A DNA stretch of 5,472 bases from Alphaproteobacteria bacterium (GCA_030039975.1 JASHUO010000653.1:1-5472); one strand, 5' to 3'. Counted from the first letter of the stretch, positions 1 to 5,472 are shown. Notes: generated by a model from the letters alone, not told the origin. Numbers and translations: made by a program.

Positions 1-317
1 GAGAGCGCCGGGCTCGAGGCGAACATCCAGCCGCTGAAGATGCGCTGCGCGGTGACGCTGCCGTGCTCGTCCTGCCGCAGCTCGTCGATCTCCAGGAAGG
101 CGGCGCTCTCCGGCTCCTCCTCCGGCGGGTGCTTGACGCAGGCCTTGACCGTGATGATGAGCCGGCCGAAGCGCACCGGCTTGTCCACCGGCGCGTCGAC
201 GGTGCTGACGCGCGCCGTGATCTTGTCGAGGCCTTGCAGTACCGCCACCGTCTGGCCCCACGCCGCCGGCGCCAGCGCCAGCAGCGCCGGCAGCGCCAGC
301 AGCAGCGCCCGCCTCAC
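1..317 (-). CDS. DUF2155 domain-containing secreted protein (3' end outside the window)
   Basis: This is the first 105 residues of an exported protein; the gene continues past base 1. Translation from GTG at 317 gives a signal peptide: MRRA, a Leu/Ala-rich core at about residues 4-19, and a probable cleavage site near AAWG-QT (21/22). The mature part starts VLQGLDKITARVSTVD (26-41) and continues through VRFGRLIITVKAC (48-60) and an acidic PPEEEPE stretch (64-70). It then reads FLEIDEL (74-80) and RIFSGWMFASSPAL (92-105). These blocks match my recollection of DUF2155 proteins, which are common in Alphaproteobacteria, often close to aat, and have no established biochemical role. The GTG start overlaps the upstream stop codon in a GTGA junction and has AGGG (328-325) seven bases upstream, so this start is well supported and translational coupling is likely. 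Cys60 could form a disulfide in the periplasm with a partner beyond the window. No lipobox is visible. The family call is confident; any function would be a guess. Confidence 0.88.
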   Translation of the reverse strand, partial: MRRALLLALPALLALAPAAWGQTVAVLQGLDKITARVSTVDAPVDKPVRFGRLIITVKACVKHPPEEEPESAAFLEIDELRQDEHGSVTAQRIFSGWMFASSPAL

Positions 318-556
318 CGCCGATCCCTGGCGTAGGGGTTCACCAGGGCCGCGGCAAGCCGGTTCATCACCTCGCGGAACTGCGCCTCGTCGCAGCCCAT
401 GAGCAAGGCATCCTCGAACGCCTCCTGCGCCAGCGCGCGCAGCTCCTCGAGGTTCTCGTTGAGCACCTTGATCTTCTCGACGCAGGACACCGGCTCGCCC
501 TCGGGGGTGCGCCAGGTCGGCAGCTCGAGCTTCGCCGGCTTCTTGGCGTCGCTCAC
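314..556 (-). CDS. Small conserved-looking protein of unknown function (80 aa)
   Basis: I do not recognise a named family. The frame is open further upstream, but the chosen start is GTG at 556 because a strong GGAGG (568-564) lies seven bases before it and because it makes a GTGA overlap with the methyltransferase stop. A second GTGA overlap joins it to DUF2155. The 80-residue product begins SDAKKPAKLELPTWRTPEGE and is followed by a long predicted amphipathic helix from about residue 25 to 49 (CVEKIKVLNENLEELRALAQ and on). A second helix spans about 57-71 (EAQFREVMNRLAAAL), and the tail is NPYARDRR. Two cysteines, C25 and C55, are present. There is no signal peptide or membrane segment, so it is probably a cytoplasmic helical-hairpin protein. 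Its position between two genes with 4-base overlaps argues that it is truly translated, probably in fixed ratio with its neighbours. It may be a partner of the methyltransferase or of an envelope process, but nothing in the sequence decides this. Confidence 0.8.
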   Translation of the reverse strand: MSDAKKPAKLELPTWRTPEGEPVSCVEKIKVLNENLEELRALAQEAFEDALLMGCDEAQFREVMNRLAAALVNPYARDRR

Positions 557-1362
557 GCCCGCGCCTCCGACGGCTTCGCCGCGACAAAGCGCAGCCGCAC
601 ATAGTCGACCGTCCAAATGCCCGCCGCATCAAGCCATGTGCCGCGCAGCTTGTCCTCGACTTCCGCCTTGACCATGGACCGCGTTTGCGGCGGAACGGTG
701 GCAAGAAAACTCTCCGCAAAAGTGTCGAGCCAGTCGGCGAGCGCCCCGGGAAGCCGCGTCGGCCGCGGGATCAGCGCCATCGACGCGACCACGAAGCCTT
801 GGCGCTCGAGCCGCGCGCGATACTCCGCGGGCTCCGGGAAGTACCACGGGCTCGCCGCCTCGGCATCGCCGCCGTGCCGCGCCAGCGCCGCGGCGAGCGC
901 CCGGAGCACGCTCTCGACATTGCCGGCACCGCCGCATTCCGCGACGAAGCGCCCGCCGGGCTTCAGCGCGCGCCAAACCCCGGCGATGACCGCGTCGGGG
1001 TCGCGCATCCAATGCAGCGCGGCATTGCTGAAGACGGCGTCGAACACCGCCGCGAAAGCAAGGCGGGTACCGTCGACGACCGCCGCATCGAGGCCGCGCG
1101 CACGCGCGGCCGTCACCTGCTCGGGACTGGCATCGACCCCGGTCACATCAGCGCGTGCGGCGATGACCTGGGTCAGCGTTCCATCGCCGCAGCCGAGATC
1201 GAGGATACGCTCGCCCGCACGCGGCGTGAGCAGCTCGAGCAGCGGCTCACCCAGCGCGGCGACGAAGCCGGCATTGCGCTGGTAGCGCTTGGGATCCCAG
1301 TGCTGCTCGACGACCTTCCCGCCCGGGCGGAGCGTGCTACTTGGCTGGCGGGATCTGGCCAT
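553..1362 (-). CDS. Class I SAM-dependent methyltransferase, substrate unknown
   Basis: This is predicted to be a soluble methyltransferase with a Rossmann-like fold that moves a methyl group from S-adenosylmethionine to an unknown acceptor. Numbering from ATG 1362 (269 aa), motif I is LDLGCGDG (54-61), the acidic end of strand 2 is GVDAS (75-79, Asp77 expected to bind the SAM ribose), motif IV is FDAVFSNAALHW (107-118), and the post-motif is LKPGGRF (133-139). The start HWDPKRYQRNAGFVAALG (21-38) resembles that of generic trans-aconitate-methyltransferase/BioC-like (methyltransf_11/25) proteins. The C-terminal half has the YFPEPAEYRARLERQGF segment (about 173-189) usual in that group. The start is uncertain: ATG 1362 overlaps mlaD by 26 bases and has no good Shine-Dalgarno, ATG 1404 is also in frame, and homology seems to begin only near residue 20, where no ATG, GTG or TTG exists in frame. 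Its stop overlaps the next gene by four bases (GTGA). The acceptor cannot be read from the sequence. Confidence 0.88.
   Translation of the reverse strand: MARSRQPSSTLRPGGKVVEQHWDPKRYQRNAGFVAALGEPLLELLTPRAGERILDLGCGDGTLTQVIAARADVTGVDASPEQVTAARARGLDAAVVDGTRLAFAAVFDAVFSNAALHWMRDPDAVIAGVWRALKPGGRFVAECGGAGNVESVLRALAAALARHGGDAEAASPWYFPEPAEYRARLERQGFVVASMALIPRPTRLPGALADWLDTFAESFLATVPPQTRSMVKAEVEDKLRGTWLDAAGIWTVDYVRLRFVAAKPSEARA
564..568 (-). promoter_or_regulatory. Strong ribosome binding site that sets the start of the 80-aa gene
   Basis: On the minus strand the bases read GGAGG, then a seven-base spacer, then GTG at 556. It lies inside the last codons of the methyltransferase gene. This is the clearest Shine-Dalgarno sequence in the operon and favours the GTG at 556 over the upstream ATG at 616, which would overlap the methyltransferase by 64 bases. 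Confidence 0.7.
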
Positions 1363-1852
1363 TCGGCTTCGGCTGTTGGCCACCGCCACCCTGCTGGCCG
1401 CCACCCCCGGCGTTCTGCTGGCCGTAGATGAACTGGCCGATCAGGGATTCGAGGCTCATGGGCGGCGTCGTATGCTCGATCGTAGCGCCCGGCTTCAAGA
1501 ACGCATCCTCGGCGCCGGGGACGATCGAGAGATATTTATCGCCGAGCAAGCCGCTCGAGGTGATGGTGGCGACGGAGTCCACCGGTATCTTGACGGCGGG
1601 ATCGATGCTCATCTTCACGATGGCGACGTAATCCTTCGGATCGAGCGTCTGCGAGATGATGCTGCCGACCTTGATGCCGCTGATGCGGACATCGCCGCCA
1701 TCGCGCAGCCCTTCCACCCGGTCGAAATTCGCGGTGAGCTCATAGCCCGAGACGGCGCGGACCTGGCTCGTGGTATAGGCGAAGAACAGGAAGACCGCGG
1801 CGACCACCAACACGACGGCGCCCATCACGGTCTCGACGGCGTTGCGACTCAT
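1337..1852 (-). CDS. mlaD: MlaD-type MCE-domain lipid transport protein
   Basis: This is the substrate-binding, membrane-anchored component of the Mla phospholipid transport system. In the family it forms a hexameric ring on the periplasmic face of the inner-membrane MlaFEDB ABC transporter and passes phospholipids between the membranes. The 171-aa protein has one N-terminal membrane anchor (about residues 8-28, MGAVVLVVAAVFLFFAY). The MCE domain spans about 36-113, with signature blocks GGDVRISGIKVGSI (52-65) and SSGLLGDKYLSIVPG (99-113). A helix MSLESLIGQFIYG (132-144) fits the family's C-terminal pore helix. The tail (145-171) is low-complexity Gln/Gly then Pro-rich, probably disordered. 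ATG 1852 has GGAG (1865-1862) nine bases upstream and a purine-rich AGAGGGG abutting it. No mlaE or mlaF is adjacent, so the ABC partners must be encoded elsewhere. It sits 47 bases after the NDUFA12-like gene and overlaps the methyltransferase gene. Confidence 0.95.
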   Translation of the reverse strand: MSRNAVETVMGAVVLVVAAVFLFFAYTTSQVRAVSGYELTANFDRVEGLRDGGDVRISGIKVGSIISQTLDPKDYVAIVKMSIDPAVKIPVDSVATITSSGLLGDKYLSIVPGAEDAFLKPGATIEHTTPPMSLESLIGQFIYGQQNAGGGGQQGGGGQQPKPNGQIPPAK

Positions 1853-1899
1853 CCCCTCTTACTCCAGCTCTCGGTTGTCACCGTCTATGTTGTCGCCCT

Positions 1900-2283
1900 C
1901 TATTCCGGTTGCCAGGGCTCGTAATCGCCGGTCGACCTGGCGCGACGGCCGCCGCGCAGCAGCGAGCCGGGCGGCCGATAGGCGTCGGGCGTGCCGGTCA
2001 GGTTCGGCACGTAGTCCTTCTGCCAGGGATATTTCTTCGAGCCGGCGTCCTTCGGCACCTCGGCGAAGGTATGATGCAGCCAGCCATGCCATTCCGGTGG
2101 CACGCGCGATGCTTCGGGCTCGCCTTTATAGATGACCCAACGCCGCTCGCGGCTGTCGCGGCCGGCGCCACCCTGCAGCTTCCGCTGTCCCTTCTCACGG
2201 TAATAGCGATTGCCGAAGGCATCGACACCGACCAGCTCGCCGCGCAGCCAAGTGAAGAGCCTTGTGCCCAGTGTAGCGCCCAT
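1900..2283 (-). CDS. NADH:ubiquinone oxidoreductase (complex I) accessory subunit, NDUFA12 family
   Basis: This is the bacterial homologue of the mitochondrial complex I subunit NDUFA12 (B17.2). In Alphaproteobacteria such as Paracoccus it is one of the few supernumerary subunits of complex I; it binds no cofactor and is thought to support assembly and stability near the peripheral arm. The 127-aa product shows TRLFTWLRGELVGVDAFGNRYY (7-28), RRWVIYKGEPEASRVPPEWHGWLHHT (47-72), YPWQKDYVPNLTGTP (85-99) and a C-terminal GDYEPW (119-124), all diagnostic. There is no signal peptide or membrane segment. ATG 2283 was chosen because family members start with this MG-T-GTR sequence; the frame stays open to 2421 but the extension is Arg/Ser-rich and unlike the family. 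No strong Shine-Dalgarno precedes it (only GAGG, about 15 bases away). It is the first gene of the minus-strand run and is unlinked here to the main nuo genes. Confidence 0.95.
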   Translation of the reverse strand: MGATLGTRLFTWLRGELVGVDAFGNRYYREKGQRKLQGGAGRDSRERRWVIYKGEPEASRVPPEWHGWLHHTFAEVPKDAGSKKYPWQKDYVPNLTGTPDAYRPPGSLLRGGRRARSTGDYEPWQPE

Positions 2284-2331
2284 GGAGGGGAACCCGACCT
2301 CGTGCGGCGAACGCGCCGTCCGACCGCTGTG

Positions 2332-2337
2332 GTTATA
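2332..2337 (-). promoter_or_regulatory. Possible -10 element for the NDUFA12-mlaD operon
   Basis: On the minus strand TATAAC follows a pyrimidine-rich TTTTCTCC, about 50 bases before the ATG at 2283. It lies in the expected place for the operon promoter and close to the sigma-70 consensus. No good -35 hexamer is found 16-19 bases upstream (CCATAG or TGCCAT are poor), so this is only a candidate. Confidence 0.25.
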
Positions 2338-2455
2338 GGAGAAAACCGCCGCGACTATGGCACCTGACTTGCGACGCGTCCAGCAAACGCCCCGGCGCTC
2401 GGAGGCAGAATTTCTCGACACAGCCGGCGGACGGCGTCGGCGCCCACCTCACCCT

Positions 2456-2474
2456 CCCATCGCTGCGCGATGGG
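2456..2474. repeat. Perfect palindromic hairpin, probable dispersed intergenic repeat
   Basis: CCCATCGC and GCGATGGG form an 8-bp perfect stem around a three-base loop TGC. Flanking bases read CACCTCACC on the left, and TGAGGTGGG recurs inverted at 2543-2551 against CCCACCTCA at 2443-2451 (9 bp), so the hairpin may be the core of a larger imperfect palindrome of about 110 bp. The surrounding sequence resembles short palindromic intergenic elements familiar from alphaproteobacterial genomes. Only one copy is in the window, so copy number is unverified. No T-run follows on either strand, so it is not a standard terminator. Confidence 0.45.
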
Positions 2475-2562
2475 GACAGCTCGATCGATCGCGCTGCGCT
2501 CGAAGCCGCCGGGGGCGAGTGCAAGGCGGTCGGTGGGGCCGTTGAGGTGGGGTGTGTCGGAT

Positions 2563-2578
2563 TTACTACATCTTGTGG
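2563..2578. promoter_or_regulatory. Putative NrdR box 1 (distal)
   Basis: The 16 bases TTACTACATCTTGTGG match the published NrdR consensus acaCwAtATaTwGtgt at 11 of 16 positions, including the central CwA-AT-TwG core. NrdR is the zinc-finger/ATP-cone repressor of ribonucleotide reductase genes and binds tandem boxes on one face of the helix. Lying upstream of nrdJ makes the assignment strong. Confidence 0.65.
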
Positions 2579-2594
2579 GGTTGTCTCCAGATAG

Positions 2595-2610
2595 CCACAA
2601 AATCTGTTGC
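2595..2610. promoter_or_regulatory. Putative NrdR box 2 (middle, degenerate right half)
   Basis: CCACAAAATCTGTTGC matches the NrdR consensus at 10 of 16 positions. The left half (CCACAAAAT) is good and the right half is degenerate. Read on the other strand it ends in TTTTGTGG, like TCTTGTGG of box 1. Its centre is 32 bases from that of box 1 and 30 from that of box 3, about three helical turns each, which supports it beyond the match itself. It touches the proposed -35 element. Confidence 0.45.
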
Positions 2611-2634
2611 CAGCGGCCCGGGCTTCGCTATATG
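2607..2634 (+). promoter_or_regulatory. Putative sigma-70 promoter of nrdJ
   Basis: TTGCCA (2607-2612) is followed after 16 bases by TATATG (2629-2634). Transcription would start near 2641, giving a leader of about 73 bases. The spacer contains the 8-bp palindrome GCCCGGGC (2616-2623). Overlap with two NrdR-type sites fits a repressed promoter. Confidence 0.5.
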
Positions 2635-2640
2635 TTGGAT
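2625..2640. promoter_or_regulatory. Putative NrdR box 3 (proximal, over the -10 element)
   Basis: TCGCTATATGTTGGAT matches the NrdR consensus at 11 of 16 positions, including an exact CTATAT core and TTG. It covers the proposed -10 hexamer of nrdJ, so a bound repressor would block RNA polymerase directly. Confidence 0.55.
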
Positions 2641-2713
2641 TTCCTAGTCAGCGCGACGCAATAGGTAGCGCCGACCGGGACGCGGGGCAAGAAACTTCTG
2701 GGGCAGGTGGGGG

Positions 2714-5472
2714 ATGCGCATCCAGCGGCGGTTCACGAAAACAGGACAGGACCCCTATTCCGGTATCGCCTTTCGGCAGGCGACCAGTGAAATCCGGAAC
2801 CCGGACGGCTCCCGCGTCTTCCACCTGCCGGATATCGAAGTTCCCGCCGAATGGAGCCAGGTCGCTTGCGACATCCTCGCCCAGAAGTATTTCCGCAAGG
2901 CGGGCGTCCCGGCGAAGCTCAGTCCGGTGGCCGAGGCCGACGTGCCGGAATGGTTGTGGCGGCGGGCCGCCGATGAAGCGGCGCTGAAGGCACTGCCGGC
3001 GAAGGAGCGTTACGGCTCCGAGAACAGCGCCAAGCAGGTGTTCGACCGGCTCGCCGGCACTTGGGCCTATTGGGGCTGGAAGGGCGGCTATTTCGACGGC
3101 GAGGACGACGCCCGCGCCTATTACGACGAAATGCGGTACATGCTGTGCTGCCAGATGGCGGCGCCGAATTCGCCGCAATGGTTCAATACCGGCCTCTTCT
3201 GGGCCTATGGCATCGACGGTCCGGCGCAAGGTCACTACTACGTCGACTACAAGACCGGGGAGCTCGTCGCTTCCGACAGCGCCTACGAGCATCCGCAGCC
3301 GCATGCCTGCTTCATCCAGTCCGTCGCCGACGACCTCGTCAACGAGGGCGGCATCATGGATCTCTGGGTGCGCGAGGCGCGCCTTTTCAAATACGGCTCG
3401 GGAACCGGTTCCAACTTCTCGAAGCTGCGCGGCGAGAACGAGAAGCTGTCAGGCGGCGGGCGCTCCTCGGGGCTGATGAGCTTCCTCAAGATCGGCGACC
3501 GCGCGGCGGGCGCGATCAAGTCGGGCGGCACCACGCGCCGCGCGGCGAAGATGGTGACGGTCGACATCGACCATCCCGATATCGAGGCCTATATCGACTG
3601 GAAGGTCATCGAGGAGCAGAAGGTCGCGGCGCTGGTCGCCGGCTCGAAGCTGGCCGAGACGCATTTGAACCGGGTCATGGCCGCCTGCCAGGAAGGCGAG
3701 CTCGACCCGGCGGACGGAAGCCGCTTCGACCCCGCGCGCAACCCGGCGCTGAAGCGCGAGATCAAAGCGGCGCGACGCGCGATGATCCCGGAGAATTATG
3801 TCCAGCGCGTCATCCAGTTCGCGCAGCAGGGCTATGCCCGGATCGACTTCCGCACCTATGACACCGATTGGGACAGCGAGGCCTATCTCACCGTCTCCGG
3901 CCAGAACTCCAACAACTCGGTGCGCGTCACCAACGAGTTCCTCGCAGAGGTCGAGACGGACGGCGACTGGAACCTCCACCGCCGCACCGACGGCAAGGTG
4001 CACAAGACGCTGAAGGCGCGCGAGCTGTGGGAGAAGATCGCCCATGCCGCCTGGGCGAGCGCCGATCCCGGGCTGCAATACGACACGACGATCAACGAGT
4101 GGCACACCTGCCCCGCGAGCGGCCGCATCAACGCGTCGAACCCGTGCTCGGAATACATGTTCCTCGACGACACGGCGTGCAACCTCGCCTCGCTCAATCT
4201 GATGGCCTTCCGGCGCGAGAATGGCGAGTTCGACACGCCCGCCTTCGAGCATGCGACGCGGCTCTGGACCGTCACGCTGGAGATCTCGGTGCTGATGGCG
4301 CAGTTCCCGTCGCGCGAGATCGCCAAGCTCTCCTACGAGTTCCGCACGCTCGGCCTCGGCTACGCCAATATCGGCGGCTTGCTGATGGCGTCGGGGCTGC
4401 CTTATGACAGCGACCAGGGCCGCGCCCTTGGCGCCGCCATAACCGCGGTCATGACCGGCATCGCCTATGCCACCTCGGCGGAGATGGCGGCGGAGCTCGG
4501 CGCCTTCCCCGGCTTCGCGCGCAACCGCGAGCCGATGCTGCGCGTCATCCGCAACCACCGCCGCGCCGCGCTTGGCGAGAGCAAGGGCCATGAGGGCCTC
4601 TCGATCCTGCCGGTGCCGCTCGATGCGGCAAATTGCCCCGATCAGACGCTGGTCGAGGCGGCGCGCAACGCCTGGGACGCGGCGCTGGCGCTGGGCGAGC
4701 TGCATGGCTATCGCAACGCGCAGACGACGGTGATCGCACCCACCGGGACGATCGGCCTGGTGATGGATTGCGATACCACCGGCATCGAGCCCGATTTCGC
4801 CCTCGTCAAGTTCAAGAAGCTCGCCGGCGGCGGCTATTTCAAAATCATCAACCGCATGGTGCCGGAAGCGCTGCACGTCCTCGGCTATGACGCCGGCGAG
4901 ATCGAGACGATCGTGCGCTACGCCGTCGGCCACGGCACGCTGAAGGGCGCGCCCGCCGTCAACCACGAGCAGCTCCGTGCCCGCGGCTTCACCGACGGCG
5001 CCATCGAGGCGGTGGAGAACGCGCTCGGCGCCGCCTTCGACATCAAATTCGCCTTCAACAAATGGACGATCGGCGAGGAGCTGTGCAAGGCCGCGTTCGG
5101 CTTCACCGCGGCGCAACTCGACGATGTCGGCTTCGACATGCTGGCGGCGCTCGGCTTCACGCGCGCCGAGATCGAGGCGGCCAACGCCTATTGCTGCGGC
5201 GCCATGACGCTCGAAGGCGCGCCGCATCTGCAGGAGCAGCACCTGCCGGTCTTCGACTGCGCCAATCCCTGCGGCCGGATCGGCAAGCGCTTCCTCTCGG
5301 TCGACAGCCACATCCGCATGATGGCGGCGGCGCAGCCTTTCATCTCCGGCGCGATCTCGAAGACGATCAACATGCCGAACGCCGCCACCGTCGAGGAATG
5401 CAAGGACGCCTATCTCCTGTCCTGGCATCTCGGCCTCAAGGCGAATGCGCTCTATCGCGACGGCTCGAAACT
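2714..5472 (+). CDS. nrdJ: Adenosylcobalamin-dependent (class II) ribonucleotide reductase, 3' end outside the window
   Basis: This enzyme reduces ribonucleotides to deoxyribonucleotides for DNA synthesis in the cytoplasm. It uses adenosylcobalamin to create the active-site thiyl radical, so it needs no oxygen and no separate radical subunit. The visible part is 919 codons, open to the window edge; relatives run to about 1,200 residues. ATG 2714 is chosen because it is preceded by AGGTG (2705-2709), an in-frame stop lies at 2666, and MRIQRRFTKTGQDPYSGIAFR is the family's N-terminus. Landmarks are APNSPQWFNTG (about 149-159), Cys199 in HACFIQS (first cysteine of the reducible pair), GSGTGSNFSKLRG (228-240), and NPCSE (476-480) with Cys478 as thiyl radical site and Asn476/Glu480 as catalytic partners. 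Cys489 lies eleven residues on (second cysteine of the pair, the same spacing as in Thermotoga NrdJ), and PTGT (676-679) is a phosphate-binding loop. No N-terminal ATP-cone is present. The C-terminal redox-cysteine tail is beyond the edge. Upstream NrdR-type boxes suggest repression when dNTPs are plentiful. Confidence 0.97.
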   Translation, partial: MRIQRRFTKTGQDPYSGIAFRQATSEIRNPDGSRVFHLPDIEVPAEWSQVACDILAQKYFRKAGVPAKLSPVAEADVPEWLWRRAADEAALKALPAKERYGSENSAKQVFDRLAGTWAYWGWKGGYFDGEDDARAYYDEMRYMLCCQMAAPNSPQWFNTGLFWAYGIDGPAQGHYYVDYKTGELVASDSAYEHPQPHACFIQSVADDLVNEGGIMDLWVREARLFKYGSGTGSNFSKLRGENEKLSGGGRSSGLMSFLKIGDRAAGAIKSGGTTRRAAKMVTVDIDHPDIEAYIDWKVIEEQKVAALVAGSKLAETHLNRVMAACQEGELDPADGSRFDPARNPALKREIKAARRAMIPENYVQRVIQFAQQGYARIDFRTYDTDWDSEAYLTVSGQNSNNSVRVTNEFLAEVETDGDWNLHRRTDGKVHKTLKARELWEKIAHAAWASADPGLQYDTTINEWHTCPASGRINASNPCSEYMFLDDTACNLASLNLMAFRRENGEFDTPAFEHATRLWTVTLEISVLMAQFPSREIAKLSYEFRTLGLGYANIGGLLMASGLPYDSDQGRALGAAITAVMTGIAYATSAEMAAELGAFPGFARNREPMLRVIRNHRRAALGESKGHEGLSILPVPLDAANCPDQTLVEAARNAWDAALALGELHGYRNAQTTVIAPTGTIGLVMDCDTTGIEPDFALVKFKKLAGGGYFKIINRMVPEALHVLGYDAGEIETIVRYAVGHGTLKGAPAVNHEQLRARGFTDGAIEAVENALGAAFDIKFAFNKWTIGEELCKAAFGFTAAQLDDVGFDMLAALGFTRAEIEAANAYCCGAMTLEGAPHLQEQHLPVFDCANPCGRIGKRFLSVDSHIRMMAAAQPFISGAISKTINMPNAATVEECKDAYLLSWHLGLKANALYRDGSK

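Larger units (their letters stand above)
2284..2713. other. Divergent intergenic region between the NDUFA12-mlaD operon and nrdJ
   Basis: These 430 bases carry the control regions of two divergent units and no convincing gene. From left to right they hold a weak minus-strand promoter candidate (2332-2337), GC-rich sequence of no clear role to about 2440, a perfect hairpin (2456-2474) in repeat-like sequence, and an AT-richer block (2561-2642) with three NrdR-type sites and the nrdJ promoter. The last stretch is a leader of about 70 bases before nrdJ. Short open frames here encode Arg/Pro-rich peptides without usable ribosome binding sites. I do not see the conserved boxes of a cobalamin riboswitch, although the downstream enzyme uses B12. 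Confidence 0.7.

Noticed and set aside
685..1924. Long plus-strand frames (685-1431 and 1289-1924) across the minus-strand operon
   Set aside because: They lie antisense to the methyltransferase and mlaD, their translations are Arg/Ala/Asp-rich without family features, and the minus-strand proteins are clearly real.
2284..2421. N-terminal extension of the NDUFA12-like protein to 2421
   Set aside because: The extra 46 residues are unlike the family N-terminus and include the candidate promoter; ATG 2283 gives the expected start.
2456..2474. Hairpin as a rho-independent terminator
   Set aside because: No run of T follows the stem on either strand, and both flanking genes are transcribed away from it.
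2482..2491. CGATCGATCG perfect 10-bp palindrome
   Set aside because: Too simple a sequence in GC-rich DNA to claim as a binding site; no second copy or spacing supports it.
2355..2664. Short open frames in the divergent intergenic region on both strands (2355-2600 minus, 2357-2545 and 2470-2664 plus)
   Set aside because: Arg/Pro/Ser-rich peptides with no ribosome binding site; they run through the hairpin and the NrdR-type sites, so they are probably chance frames.
2641..2713. Cobalamin riboswitch in the nrdJ leader
   Set aside because: The leader is too short and shows no B12-box-like conserved segment by eye.
3449..5428. 659-residue open frame on the minus strand opposite nrdJ
   Set aside because: It is a shadow of GC-biased codons in nrdJ: the product is a low-complexity Arg/Ala/Glu/Leu mix with no domain, and nrdJ on the other strand is unmistakable.

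Overview
The window is GC-rich. Its codon use and gene content point to an alphaproteobacterium, most likely of the Rhodospirillales type. The main clues are a bacterial homologue of the mitochondrial complex I subunit NDUFA12, followed by an MCE/MlaD protein and a DUF2155 protein, plus a long class II (B12-dependent) ribonucleotide reductase of the alphaproteobacterial kind. This placement rests on remembered family resemblance, not on a search.

Layout: two transcription units diverge from a 430-bp intergenic region (2284-2713). On the minus strand, a compact five-gene run reads right to left: NDUFA12-like protein (2283-1900), mlaD (1852-1337), a class I SAM-dependent methyltransferase (about 1362-553), an 80-residue protein of unknown function (556-314), and a DUF2155 secreted protein that leaves the window at base 1. 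The last four genes overlap end to start. Two of these junctions are 4-base GTGA overlaps, so the genes are probably one translationally coupled operon. Its themes are the cell envelope (MlaD, DUF2155) and the respiratory membrane (NDUFA12). The methyltransferase and the small protein are less expected passengers.

On the plus strand, nrdJ starts at 2714 and runs off the right edge after 919 codons, with no stop or frameshift. All catalytic landmarks of a class II reductase that fall within this part are present, including the active-site cysteine and the disulfide-pair cysteines. The C-terminal redox tail lies outside the window.

The intergenic region holds three evenly spaced 16-bp sites resembling the NrdR box (centres 32 and 30 bp apart). 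The last of them covers the -10 element of a plausible nrdJ promoter. Nearer the middle is a perfect 8-bp-stem hairpin in sequence that looks like a dispersed intergenic repeat. A weak candidate promoter lies upstream of the minus-strand operon. I see no CRISPR array, tRNA, rRNA, insertion sequence or convincing new system. Overall this is mostly conserved core genome, and the most interesting points are the NrdR-type operator array and the unexplained small protein in the coupled operon.
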